In this document: positions 32,136 through 40,441 of the stretch, in pieces
Position numbering within the stretch: position 1 is the stretch's first letter
Layout of the letters: every line of letters starts with the position of its first letter
Source of the DNA: Streptomyces sp. A0642
GTDB lineage: Bacteria; Actinomycetota; Actinomycetes; Streptomycetales; Streptomycetaceae
Reading direction: 5' to 3'
Assembly: GCF_004795105.1 (NCBI RefSeq)
Contig: NZ_SSBL01000016.1
Coordinates: 99,819 to 163,818 of the forward strand
DNA length: 64,000 bases
Notes under the pieces: model-generated
What the model saw: only the letters and a program-made list of their open reading frames with translations
The model's database searches: none
What the model was told of the DNA's origin: nothing
Translations under genes and position numbers: made by a program

Positions 32136-33429
32136 CACCTTCCGCGCCCTGCCGGCCCTGCGCAGCGCCCTGCGCCGACTGGCCGACGCCCACGGCCTGC
32201 CGGCGGAGACCCGCGCGCGGCTGGTGCTCTCGGTCGGCACCGTCGCCGAGCACGAACTACGGGCCCGGCGCCGCGTCGGCCTGACGTCCGCCCATCTCCC
32301 GGGCGGCCACGGCCAGACGCCGCGGCTCTCCGTCACGCTCACCTCCCCCCATTCCACGGCCCCCCTGCTGCTGGCCGGACTCCCCCTCCCCGCGCAGTCC
32401 GTCCGTGACACCACGGCCACCTGGTACGTGCCCGCCCCGCCCGCGCGGGACGTCCCGAAGCCGGCCGACAGCCCGGAACAGGGCGCCGCCCGGCCGACGG
32501 AAGCCGAGGCGCTGGAACAGGAACTGCGGGCCGCACTGGCCCGGGCGGACTCCTTCGCCGCCGAGCACCGACGCCTCAAGCACGAACTGGCCGAGACCAA
32601 CAGCGGCGTCCTCGCCCTGTACGTCCAGCTCGAGGAACGCGACGAGGCGGTGCGCCGGGCCCACGGGAAGATGCTGCAGGAGCTGGAGGACGCCCTGCGC
32701 CCCCACCCGATCGACGTGGACGGCGTCGAACTCGCCGTCCACTACGAACCGGCCGGTACCCACGCCCCCACCGGCGGGGACTTCTACGACTGGTTCCTTC
32801 TGCCCGACGGCACGGTTCACATCACGGTCGTGGACGCCCTCGGGCACGGGGTCACGAGCACGCGCAGCGCGCTGAACGTGACGCACGCGGTGCGTACCCT
32901 CGCGCTGGAGGGGCACCCGCTGTCCTCGATCATCGCGCGGACCGACGAACTCCTCATGCCCTTCGACCGCAGACTGATGGCCACCGTGCTCCTGGCGCGG
33001 ATCGACCCGGCGACGGGCGAACTCCTGCTCGCCAACGGCAGCCACCCCCCGGCGCTCCTCGTCCGCGCGGACGGCCGCGCCGACTACCTCAGCGTGCAGG
33101 GGCGCGGCATCGGCTTCCCGATGGCCGGCAGCGACAGGGTGCTGCGCGCCACGATGGACCCGGACGACCTCCTCGTCCTCTACACCGACGGCCTCACCGA
33201 AAGCCGGCGCGACCCGATCGAGGGCGAAGAACGCCTGATCGCCTCGGCCCGCCGGCGCGCCCGGGCGCCCACGGCGGCCATTCCGGGAGCCGTCGCCCAG
33301 GACATGCACACGGTCGTGCTCCACGCCGACGACACGCTGGCCCTCGTCGTGCGCATGGGCCGCCGCCGGGAGGGCTGCGAAGCCACCGCCCGGAGAGGGC
33401 TGATCGACCGCTGCCCCGACGCCACCTGA
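32128..33429 (+). CDS. SpoIIE/RsbU-type PP2C phosphatase
   Basis: 433 aa from TTG 32128, overlapping the upstream stop by 8 bases. Residues 1-110 look like a degenerate GHKL ATPase fragment, then a long coiled segment (about 125-195: repeated EALEQELRAAL, EERDEAVRRAHGKM) and a PP2C-SpoIIE domain with TGGDFYDWF, VVDALGHGVTSTRSA, VLYTDGLTESRR and HADDTLALVV. The metal Asp residues are intact. As last gene of the rsb operon it is the probable output phosphatase, acting on anti-anti-sigma STAS proteins encoded elsewhere. Confidence 0.9.
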   Translation: MPDTFRALPALRSALRRLADAHGLPAETRARLVLSVGTVAEHELRARRRVGLTSAHLPGGHGQTPRLSVTLTSPHSTAPLLLAGLPLPAQSVRDTTATWYVPAPPARDVPKPADSPEQGAARPTEAEALEQELRAALARADSFAAEHRRLKHELAETNSGVLALYVQLEERDEAVRRAHGKMLQELEDALRPHPIDVDGVELAVHYEPAGTHAPTGGDFYDWFLLPDGTVHITVVDALGHGVTSTRSALNVTHAVRTLALEGHPLSSIIARTDELLMPFDRRLMATVLLARIDPATGELLLANGSHPPALLVRADGRADYLSVQGRGIGFPMAGSDRVLRATMDPDDLLVLYTDGLTESRRDPIEGEERLIASARRRARAPTAAIPGAVAQDMHTVVLHADDTLALVVRMGRRREGCEATARRGLIDRCPDAT

Positions 33430-33531
33430 GCGTCCCCGATCGGCCGGCGATCACGCAAACCGCTGGCCCGGTCGCGGCCGGACCGGCCAGGATGGCGGGA
33501 CCACCGACCGCCACCACCGGAGATCAGCGCC

Positions 33532-34224
33532 ATGCCCCTCGCCTTCGGCCCCGATGCCCTCGCCCCCGTCACCCTGGACCGCCGCGAGGGACCGTACGGA
33601 GAGGTCGTCCTGCGCAGGCGGGGCGACGACTTCGAGATCATCGCCAACGGGTGCTTCCTGATGGACACCTCGGACGGGCGCTCCGAGCGGCTGCTGATCG
33701 ACGCCGCGCTGGACGCGCTGCCCGCCGGCCGGCCCGCGCCCGCCGTGCTCATCGGCGGACTCGGCGTCGGGTTCTCGCTCGCCCGGGCCGCCGCCGAGCC
33801 CAGGTGGGGGCGGATCGCGGTCGCCGAGCGGGAGCCGGCCATCGTCGACTGGCACCGGAAGGGGCCGCTGGCGGGAATCTCGGGGGCGGCTCTCGCCGAT
33901 CCGCGGACCGTGGTCCTGACCACGGACCTGGTCGACTACCTCCGCACGACTACGGACCGTTACGACGCCCTGTGCCTGGACATCGACAACGGGCCGGACT
34001 GGACCGTGACCGAGGACAACGGCACTCTCTACTCTCCCGCCGGCCTCGCCGACTGCCGGGCGCGGCTCACCCCGGGCGGCGTTCTCGCGGTCTGGTCCGC
34101 ACAACCGTCCGCGGAATTCGAGCAAGCCCTGCGGAATGCCGGATTCCATGGGGTACGGACCGAAGAAGTAGGCGTTGCCCGAGGTGTGCCCGACGTGGTC
34201 CATCTCGCAATTCGAGCAAGCTGA
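33532..34224 (+). CDS. Spermidine-synthase-like methyltransferase-fold protein
   Basis: 230 aa. Rossmann-type nucleotide motif VLIGGLGVGFSLARA with acidic VAEREPAIVDW after it, and DALCLDIDNGPDW, as in polyamine-aminopropyltransferase relatives. It lacks the full N-terminal barrel of spermidine synthase, so the true substrate is uncertain. Monocistronic by position: 102 bp behind the rsb operon. Confidence 0.85.
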   Translation: MPLAFGPDALAPVTLDRREGPYGEVVLRRRGDDFEIIANGCFLMDTSDGRSERLLIDAALDALPAGRPAPAVLIGGLGVGFSLARAAAEPRWGRIAVAEREPAIVDWHRKGPLAGISGAALADPRTVVLTTDLVDYLRTTTDRYDALCLDIDNGPDWTVTEDNGTLYSPAGLADCRARLTPGGVLAVWSAQPSAEFEQALRNAGFHGVRTEEVGVARGVPDVVHLAIRAS

Positions 34225-34459
34225 TATTCCCCCACCGGGTATCCGAGCCCCCGGGACGCCCGGGGGCCAAGCGCCACAAGCCCGACACTCCGCCTCCGTT
34301 GTTCCCCCGACGCGCCGCCGCCGCCTTGCACCCTGCGTAGCCGGGAGCCGTCCCGTGCCTTTACGCTGCTGACCGTTAGCGGGATCACCCATGAAATTCA
34401 CGAGCGAAAACCGTACGTCCGGGGGAATGGCCTCCGTGAGAACGGGCAGGGGCGGGGCG

Positions 34460-35197
34460 ATGGAACAAACACACACCACCCACACAGGTGTCGCGGCCAC
34501 CCCGGGCGCGCAGCGCCGCGTGCTGGTGGTCGAGGACGACGCCACGATCGTCGATGCCATTTCCGCCCGGCTGCGGGCCGAGGGCTTCCTCGTGCAGACC
34601 GCGCTCGACGGCCCCGCGGCCGTGGACGCGGCCGAGGCCTGGCAGCCGGACCTGATGGTGCTCGACATCATGCTTCCCGGTTTCGACGGCCTGGAGGTCT
34701 GCCGGCGCGTGCAGGCCCAGCGGCCGGTGCCGGTCCTGATGCTGACCGCCCGCGACGACGAGACGGACATGCTCGTGGGCCTCGGCGTCGGCGCCGACGA
34801 CTACATGACCAAGCCGTTCTCCATGCGCGAGCTGGCGGCCCGGGTCCACGTCCTGCTGCGCCGGGTGGAGCGGGCCGCGCTGGCCGCCGTGACGCCCCGG
34901 AGCGGGATACTGCGCCTCGGCGAGCTCGAGATCGACCACGCGCAGCGCCGGGTACGGGTCCGCGCGGATGATGTACACCTGACGCCGACCGAGTTCGACC
35001 TGCTGGTCTGCCTGGCCAACACCCCGCGCGCGGTGCTCTCCCGGGAGCAGCTGCTGGCCGAGGTGTGGGACTGGGCGGACGCCTCGGGAACCCGCACCGT
35101 CGACAGCCACATCAAGGCGCTGCGCCGGAAGATCGGCGCGGAGCGGATCCGTACCGTGCACGGCGTCGGCTACGCGCTGGAGACACCCGCGCCATGA
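34460..35197 (+). CDS. OmpR-family response regulator
   Basis: 245 aa from ATG 34460 (ATG 34391 and 34427 are upstream alternatives, adding a low-complexity stretch). Receiver domain VLVVEDDATIVDAI with phospho-acceptor D69 in VLDIMLPGFDG and K in MTKPF; C-terminal winged helix LTPTEFDLLVCLANTP ... TVDSHIKALRRKIG. Operon with the sensor kinase through an ATGA overlap. Sits immediately before kgd; whether it regulates it is unknown. Confidence 0.94.
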   Translation: MEQTHTTHTGVAATPGAQRRVLVVEDDATIVDAISARLRAEGFLVQTALDGPAAVDAAEAWQPDLMVLDIMLPGFDGLEVCRRVQAQRPVPVLMLTARDDETDMLVGLGVGADDYMTKPFSMRELAARVHVLLRRVERAALAAVTPRSGILRLGELEIDHAQRRVRVRADDVHLTPTEFDLLVCLANTPRAVLSREQLLAEVWDWADASGTRTVDSHIKALRRKIGAERIRTVHGVGYALETPAP

Positions 35198-36270
35198 CAG
35201 CGCCCGGACCGGGGCTGCGGCCGTTCTCCATCAAGGCCAAGCTGGGCACGCTGGTCGTCGTCTCGGTGTTCATCACCACCGGACTGATCATGGTGGCCAT
35301 GCGCACGCGCACCGAGCTGCGGTTCATCACGGTGTTCTCGGTCATCGCGACCCTGCTGATCACCCAGTTCGTGGCGCACGGCCTGACCGCGCCGCTGGAC
35401 GAGATGAGGGCCGTGGCCCGGTCGATCTCGCACGGCGACTACACCAGACGGGTGAGCGGCGCGGACCGGCGCGACGAGCTCGGCGACCTGGCGCAGACGA
35501 TCAATCTGATGGCCGACGACCTGGCGGCCGTGGACCGGCACCGCAAGGAGCTGGTGGCGAATGTCTCACATGAGCTGCGGACGCCCATCGCGGCGCTGAG
35601 AGCCGTGCTGGAGAACGTCGTGGACGGGGTGTCCTCGGCCGATCCCGAGACGATGCGCACGGCGCTGAAACAGACGGAGCGCCTCGGCAGGCTGGTGGAG
35701 ACGCTGCTGGACCTGTCACGGCTGGACAACGGCGTGGTGACGCTGAAGGCCCGCCGTTTCGAGGTGTGGCCCTATCTGTCGGGGGTGCTGAAGGAGGCGA
35801 ACCTCGCGGCGGCGCACCGCCGGCTCTCCTCGGGCTCCGGCAACCACTCCCGCAAGGACGTCCATCTGCACCTGGACGTGTCCCCGCCGGAGCTGACCGC
35901 GCACGCGGACGCCGAGCGGCTGCACCAGGTGGTGGCCAACCTGATCGACAACGCGGTGAAGCACAGCCCGCCCCACGGCCGCGTCACGGTGCACGCCCGG
36001 CGCGGCGCTCAGCCCGAGTCGCTGCATCTGGAGGTCGTGGACGAGGGCCCCGGCATCCCGGAGTCCGAGCGGCACCGGGTCTTCGAGCGCTTCAACCGGG
36101 GCGACGTGTCCTCTCCGCACGGTCCGGGCAGCGACGGCGGTACGGGCCTGGGCCTGGCGATCGCCCGCTGGGCGGTGGATCTGCACGGCGGCCGGATCGG
36201 TGTGGCCGAATCAGCGCGCGGATGCCGCATACGCGTCACTCTTCCGGGGATCCCTCAGCCGCGAGGTTGA
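35194..36270 (+). CDS. Sensor histidine kinase
   Basis: 358 aa from ATG 35194, overlapping the regulator stop by 4 bases. Two adjacent membrane helices (about 17-35 and 42-62) with almost no extracytoplasmic loop, HAMP domain, HisKA with H126 in NVSHELRTP, and HATPase with N-box NLIDNAVKHSPP, G1 DEGPGIP, F-box VFERF and G2 GTGLGLAIA. The tiny outside loop suggests membrane-state or intramembrane sensing. Confidence 0.94.
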   Translation: MTAPGPGLRPFSIKAKLGTLVVVSVFITTGLIMVAMRTRTELRFITVFSVIATLLITQFVAHGLTAPLDEMRAVARSISHGDYTRRVSGADRRDELGDLAQTINLMADDLAAVDRHRKELVANVSHELRTPIAALRAVLENVVDGVSSADPETMRTALKQTERLGRLVETLLDLSRLDNGVVTLKARRFEVWPYLSGVLKEANLAAAHRRLSSGSGNHSRKDVHLHLDVSPPELTAHADAERLHQVVANLIDNAVKHSPPHGRVTVHARRGAQPESLHLEVVDEGPGIPESERHRVFERFNRGDVSSPHGPGSDGGTGLGLAIARWAVDLHGGRIGVAESARGCRIRVTLPGIPQPRG

Positions 36271-36477
36271 CATAGGGTTCGAACCGGAAGGGCGCGTTCT
36301 ACGTGTTCTGTTCAAGGGGTACGGTCCAAGGGGCCCGTAACTGCGGTCTCGCGTACCCGGAGTGAAGCGGAACCAAGCTTGTTTCCCGCCATTTCCTGCC
36401 CCGAAACCCGACTTTCGATGTGACTTGCACGACGAAGACCGGCCCGGCCTGCATGGAACGGCCGAGGAGGCGTAGCC

Positions 36478-39400
36478 TTGATTTCCGCTGTCCATCACCT
36501 TGTGAAGCGGAAGAGGGCGGTTGCCGCCGTGTCGTCTCAGTCCCCCAGTAACTCGAGCATCTCGACCGACCAAGCCAGCCCGGGTACGAACCCGGCTGCG
36601 GCTTTTGGCCCCAATGAGTGGCTCGTCGACGAGATCTACCAGCAGTACCTCCAGGATCCCAGTTCGGTCGATCGCGCCTGGTGGGACTTCTTCGCCGACT
36701 ACAAGCCGGGTACGTCCGGCACGGCGGACAAGCCCGTTCCCGGCGCCGCAGCCGCGGGGGCTGCGGCGCCCGCGGCTCCGGCCGCCGCCGCACCGGCCCC
36801 CACCGCCGCGCCTGCCGCACCCGCGGCTCAGGCTCCGGCCGCACCCGCGGCCCCCGCTCCGGCCGCGCCCGCACCTGCCGCCGCCCCGGCGGCTCCGGTG
36901 AAGGCCGCACCGGCTCCGGCCGCGAAGGCCGCCCCGGCCACCGAGGCCCCGTCCGGCCCGGAGTACGTGACGCTGCGCGGCCCGTCGGCCGCTGTCGCGA
37001 AGAACATGAACGCCTCGCTGGAGCTGCCGACGGCCACGTCCGTCCGCGCGGTCCCGGTGAAGCTGCTCTTCGACAACCGCATCGTCATCAACAACCACCT
37101 CAAGCGCGCCCGCGGCGGGAAGATCTCCTTCACGCACCTCATCGGGTACGCGATGGTGCAGGCCCTCAAGGCCATGCCGGCGATGAACTACTCCTTCGCG
37201 GAGAAGGACGGCAAGCCGACCCTGGTCAAGCCGGAGCACGTCAACCTCGGCCTCGCCATCGACCTGGTGAAGCCGAACGGCGACCGCCAGCTGGTCGTCG
37301 CGGCCATCAAGAAGGCCGAGACGCTCAACTTCTTCGAGTTCTGGCAGGCCTACGAGGACATCGTCCGCCGGGCCCGCAACGGCAAGCTCGGCATGGACGA
37401 CTTCACCGGCGTCACCGCCTCGCTGACCAACCCCGGCGGCATCGGCACCGTCCACTCGGTTCCCCGCCTGATGCCCGGACAGGGCCTCATCATGGGCGTC
37501 GGCGCGATGGACTACCCGGCGGAGTTCCAGGGCACGTCGCAGGACACCCTGAACAAGCTGGGCATCTCCAAGGTCATGACGCTGACCTCGACGTACGACC
37601 ACCGGGTCATCCAGGGCGCCGCCTCCGGCGAGTTCCTGCGGGTCCTCTCCCAGCTGCTGCTCGGCGAGAACGAGTTCTACGACGAGATCTTCAAGGCGCT
37701 GCGCATCCCCTACGAGCCGGTCCGCTGGCTCAAGGACATCGACGCCTCGCACGACGACGACGTCACCAAGGCCGCGCGGGTCTTCGAGCTGATCCACTCC
37801 TACCGGGTCCGCGGCCACGTCATGGCCGACACCGACCCGCTGGAGTACCACCAGCGCAAGCACCCCGACCTCGACATCACCGAGCACGGCCTCACCCTGT
37901 GGGACCTGGAGCGGGAGTTCGCGGTCGGCGGTTTCGCCGGCAAGACGATGATGAAGCTCCGCGACATCCTCGGCGTGCTGCGTGAGTCGTACTGCCGCAC
38001 CACCGGCATCGAGTTCATGCACATCCAGGACCCGAAGCAGCGCAAGTGGCTCCAGGACCGGGTGGAGCGTCCGCGCCCCAAGCCCGAGCGCGAGGAGCAG
38101 CTGCGCATCCTGCGCCGGCTGAACGCCGCCGAGGCGTTCGAGACCTTCCTGCAGACGAAGTACGTCGGCCAGAAGCGGTTCTCGCTGGAGGGCGGCGAGT
38201 CCGTCATCCCGCTGCTCGACGCGGTCATCGACTCCGCCGCCGAGGCCCGCCTCGACGAGGTCGTCATCGGCATGGCCCACCGCGGCCGGCTGAACGTGCT
38301 GGCGAACATCGTCGGCAAGTCGTACGCGCAGATCTTCCGGGAGTTCGAGGGCAACCTCGACCCGAAGTCGATGCACGGTTCCGGCGACGTCAAGTACCAC
38401 CTGGGCGCCGAGGGCACCTTCACCGGTCTGGACGGCGAGCAGATCAAGGTCTCGCTGGCCGCCAACCCCTCGCACCTGGAGGCGGTCGACCCGGTCCTGG
38501 AGGGCATCGCCCGCGCCAAGCAGGACATCATCAACAAGGGCGGCACGGACTTCACCGTCCTGCCCGTCGCGCTCCACGGCGACGCGGCCTTCGCGGGCCA
38601 GGGCGTCGTCGCCGAGACGCTCAACATGTCGCAGCTGCGCGGCTACCGCACCGGCGGCACCGTGCACGTGGTGATCAACAACCAGGTCGGCTTCACCGCC
38701 GCCCCGGAGTCCTCGCGCTCCTCGATGTACGCCACGGACGTGGCGCGCATGATCGAGGCGCCGATCATCCACGTCAACGGCGACGACCCCGAGGCCGTCG
38801 TCCGCGTCGCGCGGCTGGCGTTCGAGTTCCGCCAGGCGTTCAACAAGGACGTCGTGATCGACCTCATCTGCTACCGCCGCCGCGGTCACAACGAGGGCGA
38901 CAACCCGCAGTTCACCAACCCGCAGATGTACACCCTGATCGACAAGAAGCGCTCGGTGCGCAAGCTGTACACCGAGTCCCTCATCGGTCGCGGCGACATC
39001 ACGCTGGAAGAGGCGGAGCAGGCGCTCCAGGACTTCCAGGGCCAGCTGGAGAAGGTGTTCGCGGAGGTCCGCGAGGCCACGTCGCACCCGGCTCAGCCGC
39101 ACATCTCGGACCCCCAGGCCGCGTTCCCGGTCGCCGTGACCACCGCGGTCTCGCAGGAGGTCGTGAAGCGGATCGCCGAGTCGCAGGTCAACATCCCGGA
39201 CCACATCACCGTCCACCCGCGCCTGATGCCGCAGATGCAGCGCCGTGCGGCCTCCGTGGACGACGGCACGATCGACTGGGGCATGGGCGAGACCCTGGCC
39301 ATCGGTTCGCTGCTGATGGAGGGCACCCCGGTCCGGCTCGCCGGCCAGGACACCCGCCGCGGCACGTTCGGCCAGCGCCACGCGGTGCTGGTCGACCAGG

Positions 39401-40320
39401 TGACCGGCGAGGACTACACCCCGCTGCTCTACCTGGCCGAGGACCAGGCCCGGTACAACGTCTACGACTCGCTGCTCAGCGAGTACGCGGCGATGGGCTT
39501 CGAGTACGGCTACTCGCTGGCCCGTCCGGAGTCGCTGGTCATCTGGGAGGCCCAGTTCGGTGACTTCGTCAACGGCGCGCAGACCGTCGTGGACGAGTTC
39601 ATCTCCTCGGCCGAGCAGAAGTGGGGCCAGACGTCCGGCGTCACGCTGCTGCTGCCGCACGGCTACGAGGGCCAGGGCCCGGACCACTCGTCCGCCCGCC
39701 CGGAGCGCTTCCTCCAGATGTGCGCGCAGGACAACATGACGGTCGCGATGCCGACCCTCCCGTCGAACTACTTCCACCTTCTGCGGTGGCAGGTGCACAA
39801 CCCGCACCACAAGCCGCTGATCGTCTTCACGCCGAAGTCGATGCTCCGCCTCAAGGCGGCGGCGTCGAAGGCGGAGGAGTTCACCACCGGCGGCTTCCGC
39901 CCGGTGATCGGGGACGACTCGGTCGACCCGAACGCCGTCCGCAAGGTCGTCTTCTGCGCCGGCAAGGTCTACTACGACCTGGAGGCCGAGCGTCAGAAGC
40001 GCGGCGACACGGAGACCGCGATCATCCGCGTGGAGCGCCTGTACCCGCTGCCGGGTGCGGAGCTCCAGGCCGAGATCGCCAAGTACCCGAACGCCGAGAA
40101 GTACCTGTGGGCCCAGGAGGAGCCGGCCAACCAGGGCGCCTGGCCGTTCATCGCCCTGAACCTGATCGACCACCTGGACCTGGCCGTCGGCGCCGACGTC
40201 CCGCACGGGGAGCGCCTGCGCCGCATCTCGCGGCCGCGCGGCTCCTCCCCGGCGGTCGGCTCGGCCAAGCGCCACCAGGCCGAGCAGGCACAGCTGGTCG
40301 CGGAGGTCTTCGAGGCCTGA
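36478..40320 (+). CDS. kgd: Multifunctional 2-oxoglutarate metabolism protein Kgd/SucA
   Basis: About 1280 aa. The start is probably TTG 36478, seven bases after a perfect AGGAGG-type site (36464-36470); GTG 36529 is the alternative that matches commonly annotated homologues. Layout: N-terminal FGPNEWLVDEIYQQYLQDPSSVD segment, Ala/Pro linker (about 80-160), an E2-like acyltransferase domain ending TYDHRVIQGA without a lipoyl domain, then the thiamine-dependent E1 (GMAHRGRLNVLANI, NGDDPEA) and transketolase-like end. Such actinobacterial proteins form the 2-oxoglutarate dehydrogenase complex and can decarboxylate 2-oxoglutarate; they are controlled by the FHA protein GarA/OdhI in relatives. 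Monocistronic, strong terminator after it. Confidence 0.97.
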   Translation: MISAVHHLVKRKRAVAAVSSQSPSNSSISTDQASPGTNPAAAFGPNEWLVDEIYQQYLQDPSSVDRAWWDFFADYKPGTSGTADKPVPGAAAAGAAAPAAPAAAAPAPTAAPAAPAAQAPAAPAAPAPAAPAPAAAPAAPVKAAPAPAAKAAPATEAPSGPEYVTLRGPSAAVAKNMNASLELPTATSVRAVPVKLLFDNRIVINNHLKRARGGKISFTHLIGYAMVQALKAMPAMNYSFAEKDGKPTLVKPEHVNLGLAIDLVKPNGDRQLVVAAIKKAETLNFFEFWQAYEDIVRRARNGKLGMDDFTGVTASLTNPGGIGTVHSVPRLMPGQGLIMGVGAMDYPAEFQGTSQDTLNKLGISKVMTLTSTYDHRVIQGAASGEFLRVLSQLLLGENEFYDEIFKALRIPYEPVRWLKDIDASHDDDVTKAARVFELIHSYRVRGHVMADTDPLEYHQRKHPDLDITEHGLTLWDLEREFAVGGFAGKTMMKLRDILGVLRESYCRTTGIEFMHIQDPKQRKWLQDRVERPRPKPEREEQLRILRRLNAAEAFETFLQTKYVGQKRFSLEGGESVIPLLDAVIDSAAEARLDEVVIGMAHRGRLNVLANIVGKSYAQIFREFEGNLDPKSMHGSGDVKYHLGAEGTFTGLDGEQIKVSLAANPSHLEAVDPVLEGIARAKQDIINKGGTDFTVLPVALHGDAAFAGQGVVAETLNMSQLRGYRTGGTVHVVINNQVGFTAAPESSRSSMYATDVARMIEAPIIHVNGDDPEAVVRVARLAFEFRQAFNKDVVIDLICYRRRGHNEGDNPQFTNPQMYTLIDKKRSVRKLYTESLIGRGDITLEEAEQALQDFQGQLEKVFAEVREATSHPAQPHISDPQAAFPVAVTTAVSQEVVKRIAESQVNIPDHITVHPRLMPQMQRRAASVDDGTIDWGMGETLAIGSLLMEGTPVRLAGQDTRRGTFGQRHAVLVDQVTGEDYTPLLYLAEDQARYNVYDSLLSEYAAMGFEYGYSLARPESLVIWEAQFGDFVNGAQTVVDEFISSAEQKWGQTSGVTLLLPHGYEGQGPDHSSARPERFLQMCAQDNMTVAMPTLPSNYFHLLRWQVHNPHHKPLIVFTPKSMLRLKAAASKAEEFTTGGFRPVIGDDSVDPNAVRKVVFCAGKVYYDLEAERQKRGDTETAIIRVERLYPLPGAELQAEIAKYPNAEKYLWAQEEPANQGAWPFIALNLIDHLDLAVGADVPHGERLRRISRPRGSSPAVGSAKRHQAEQAQLVAEVFEA

Positions 40321-40337
40321 CCGGTCGCTGTACGCAC

Positions 40338-40383
40338 GGAAGGGGCCCGGCCCGCGATTCGCTCGCGGGCCGGGCCCCCTTCC
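40338..40383 (+). terminator. Terminator after kgd
   Basis: Arms 40338-40357 and 40363-40383 pair over 20 bp with one bulged C, loop of five bases, 17 bases behind the kgd stop and ahead of the convergent fxsT stop. A short GGCCGGGCT/CGTGG direct-repeat run (about 40400-40440) follows it. Confidence 0.85.
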
Positions 40384-40441
40384 GTTCCCGTGCGGTGTGC
40401 CGGGCTCGTGGCGGCCGGGCTCGTGGTGGCCGGGCTGGCCG

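Noticed and set aside
36211..40275. A 1354-codon open frame antisense to kgd
   Set aside because: It mirrors the codon pattern of the real kgd gene in high-GC DNA, encodes only Arg/Val/Leu/Gly-rich sequence with no domain motifs, and has no ribosome site.
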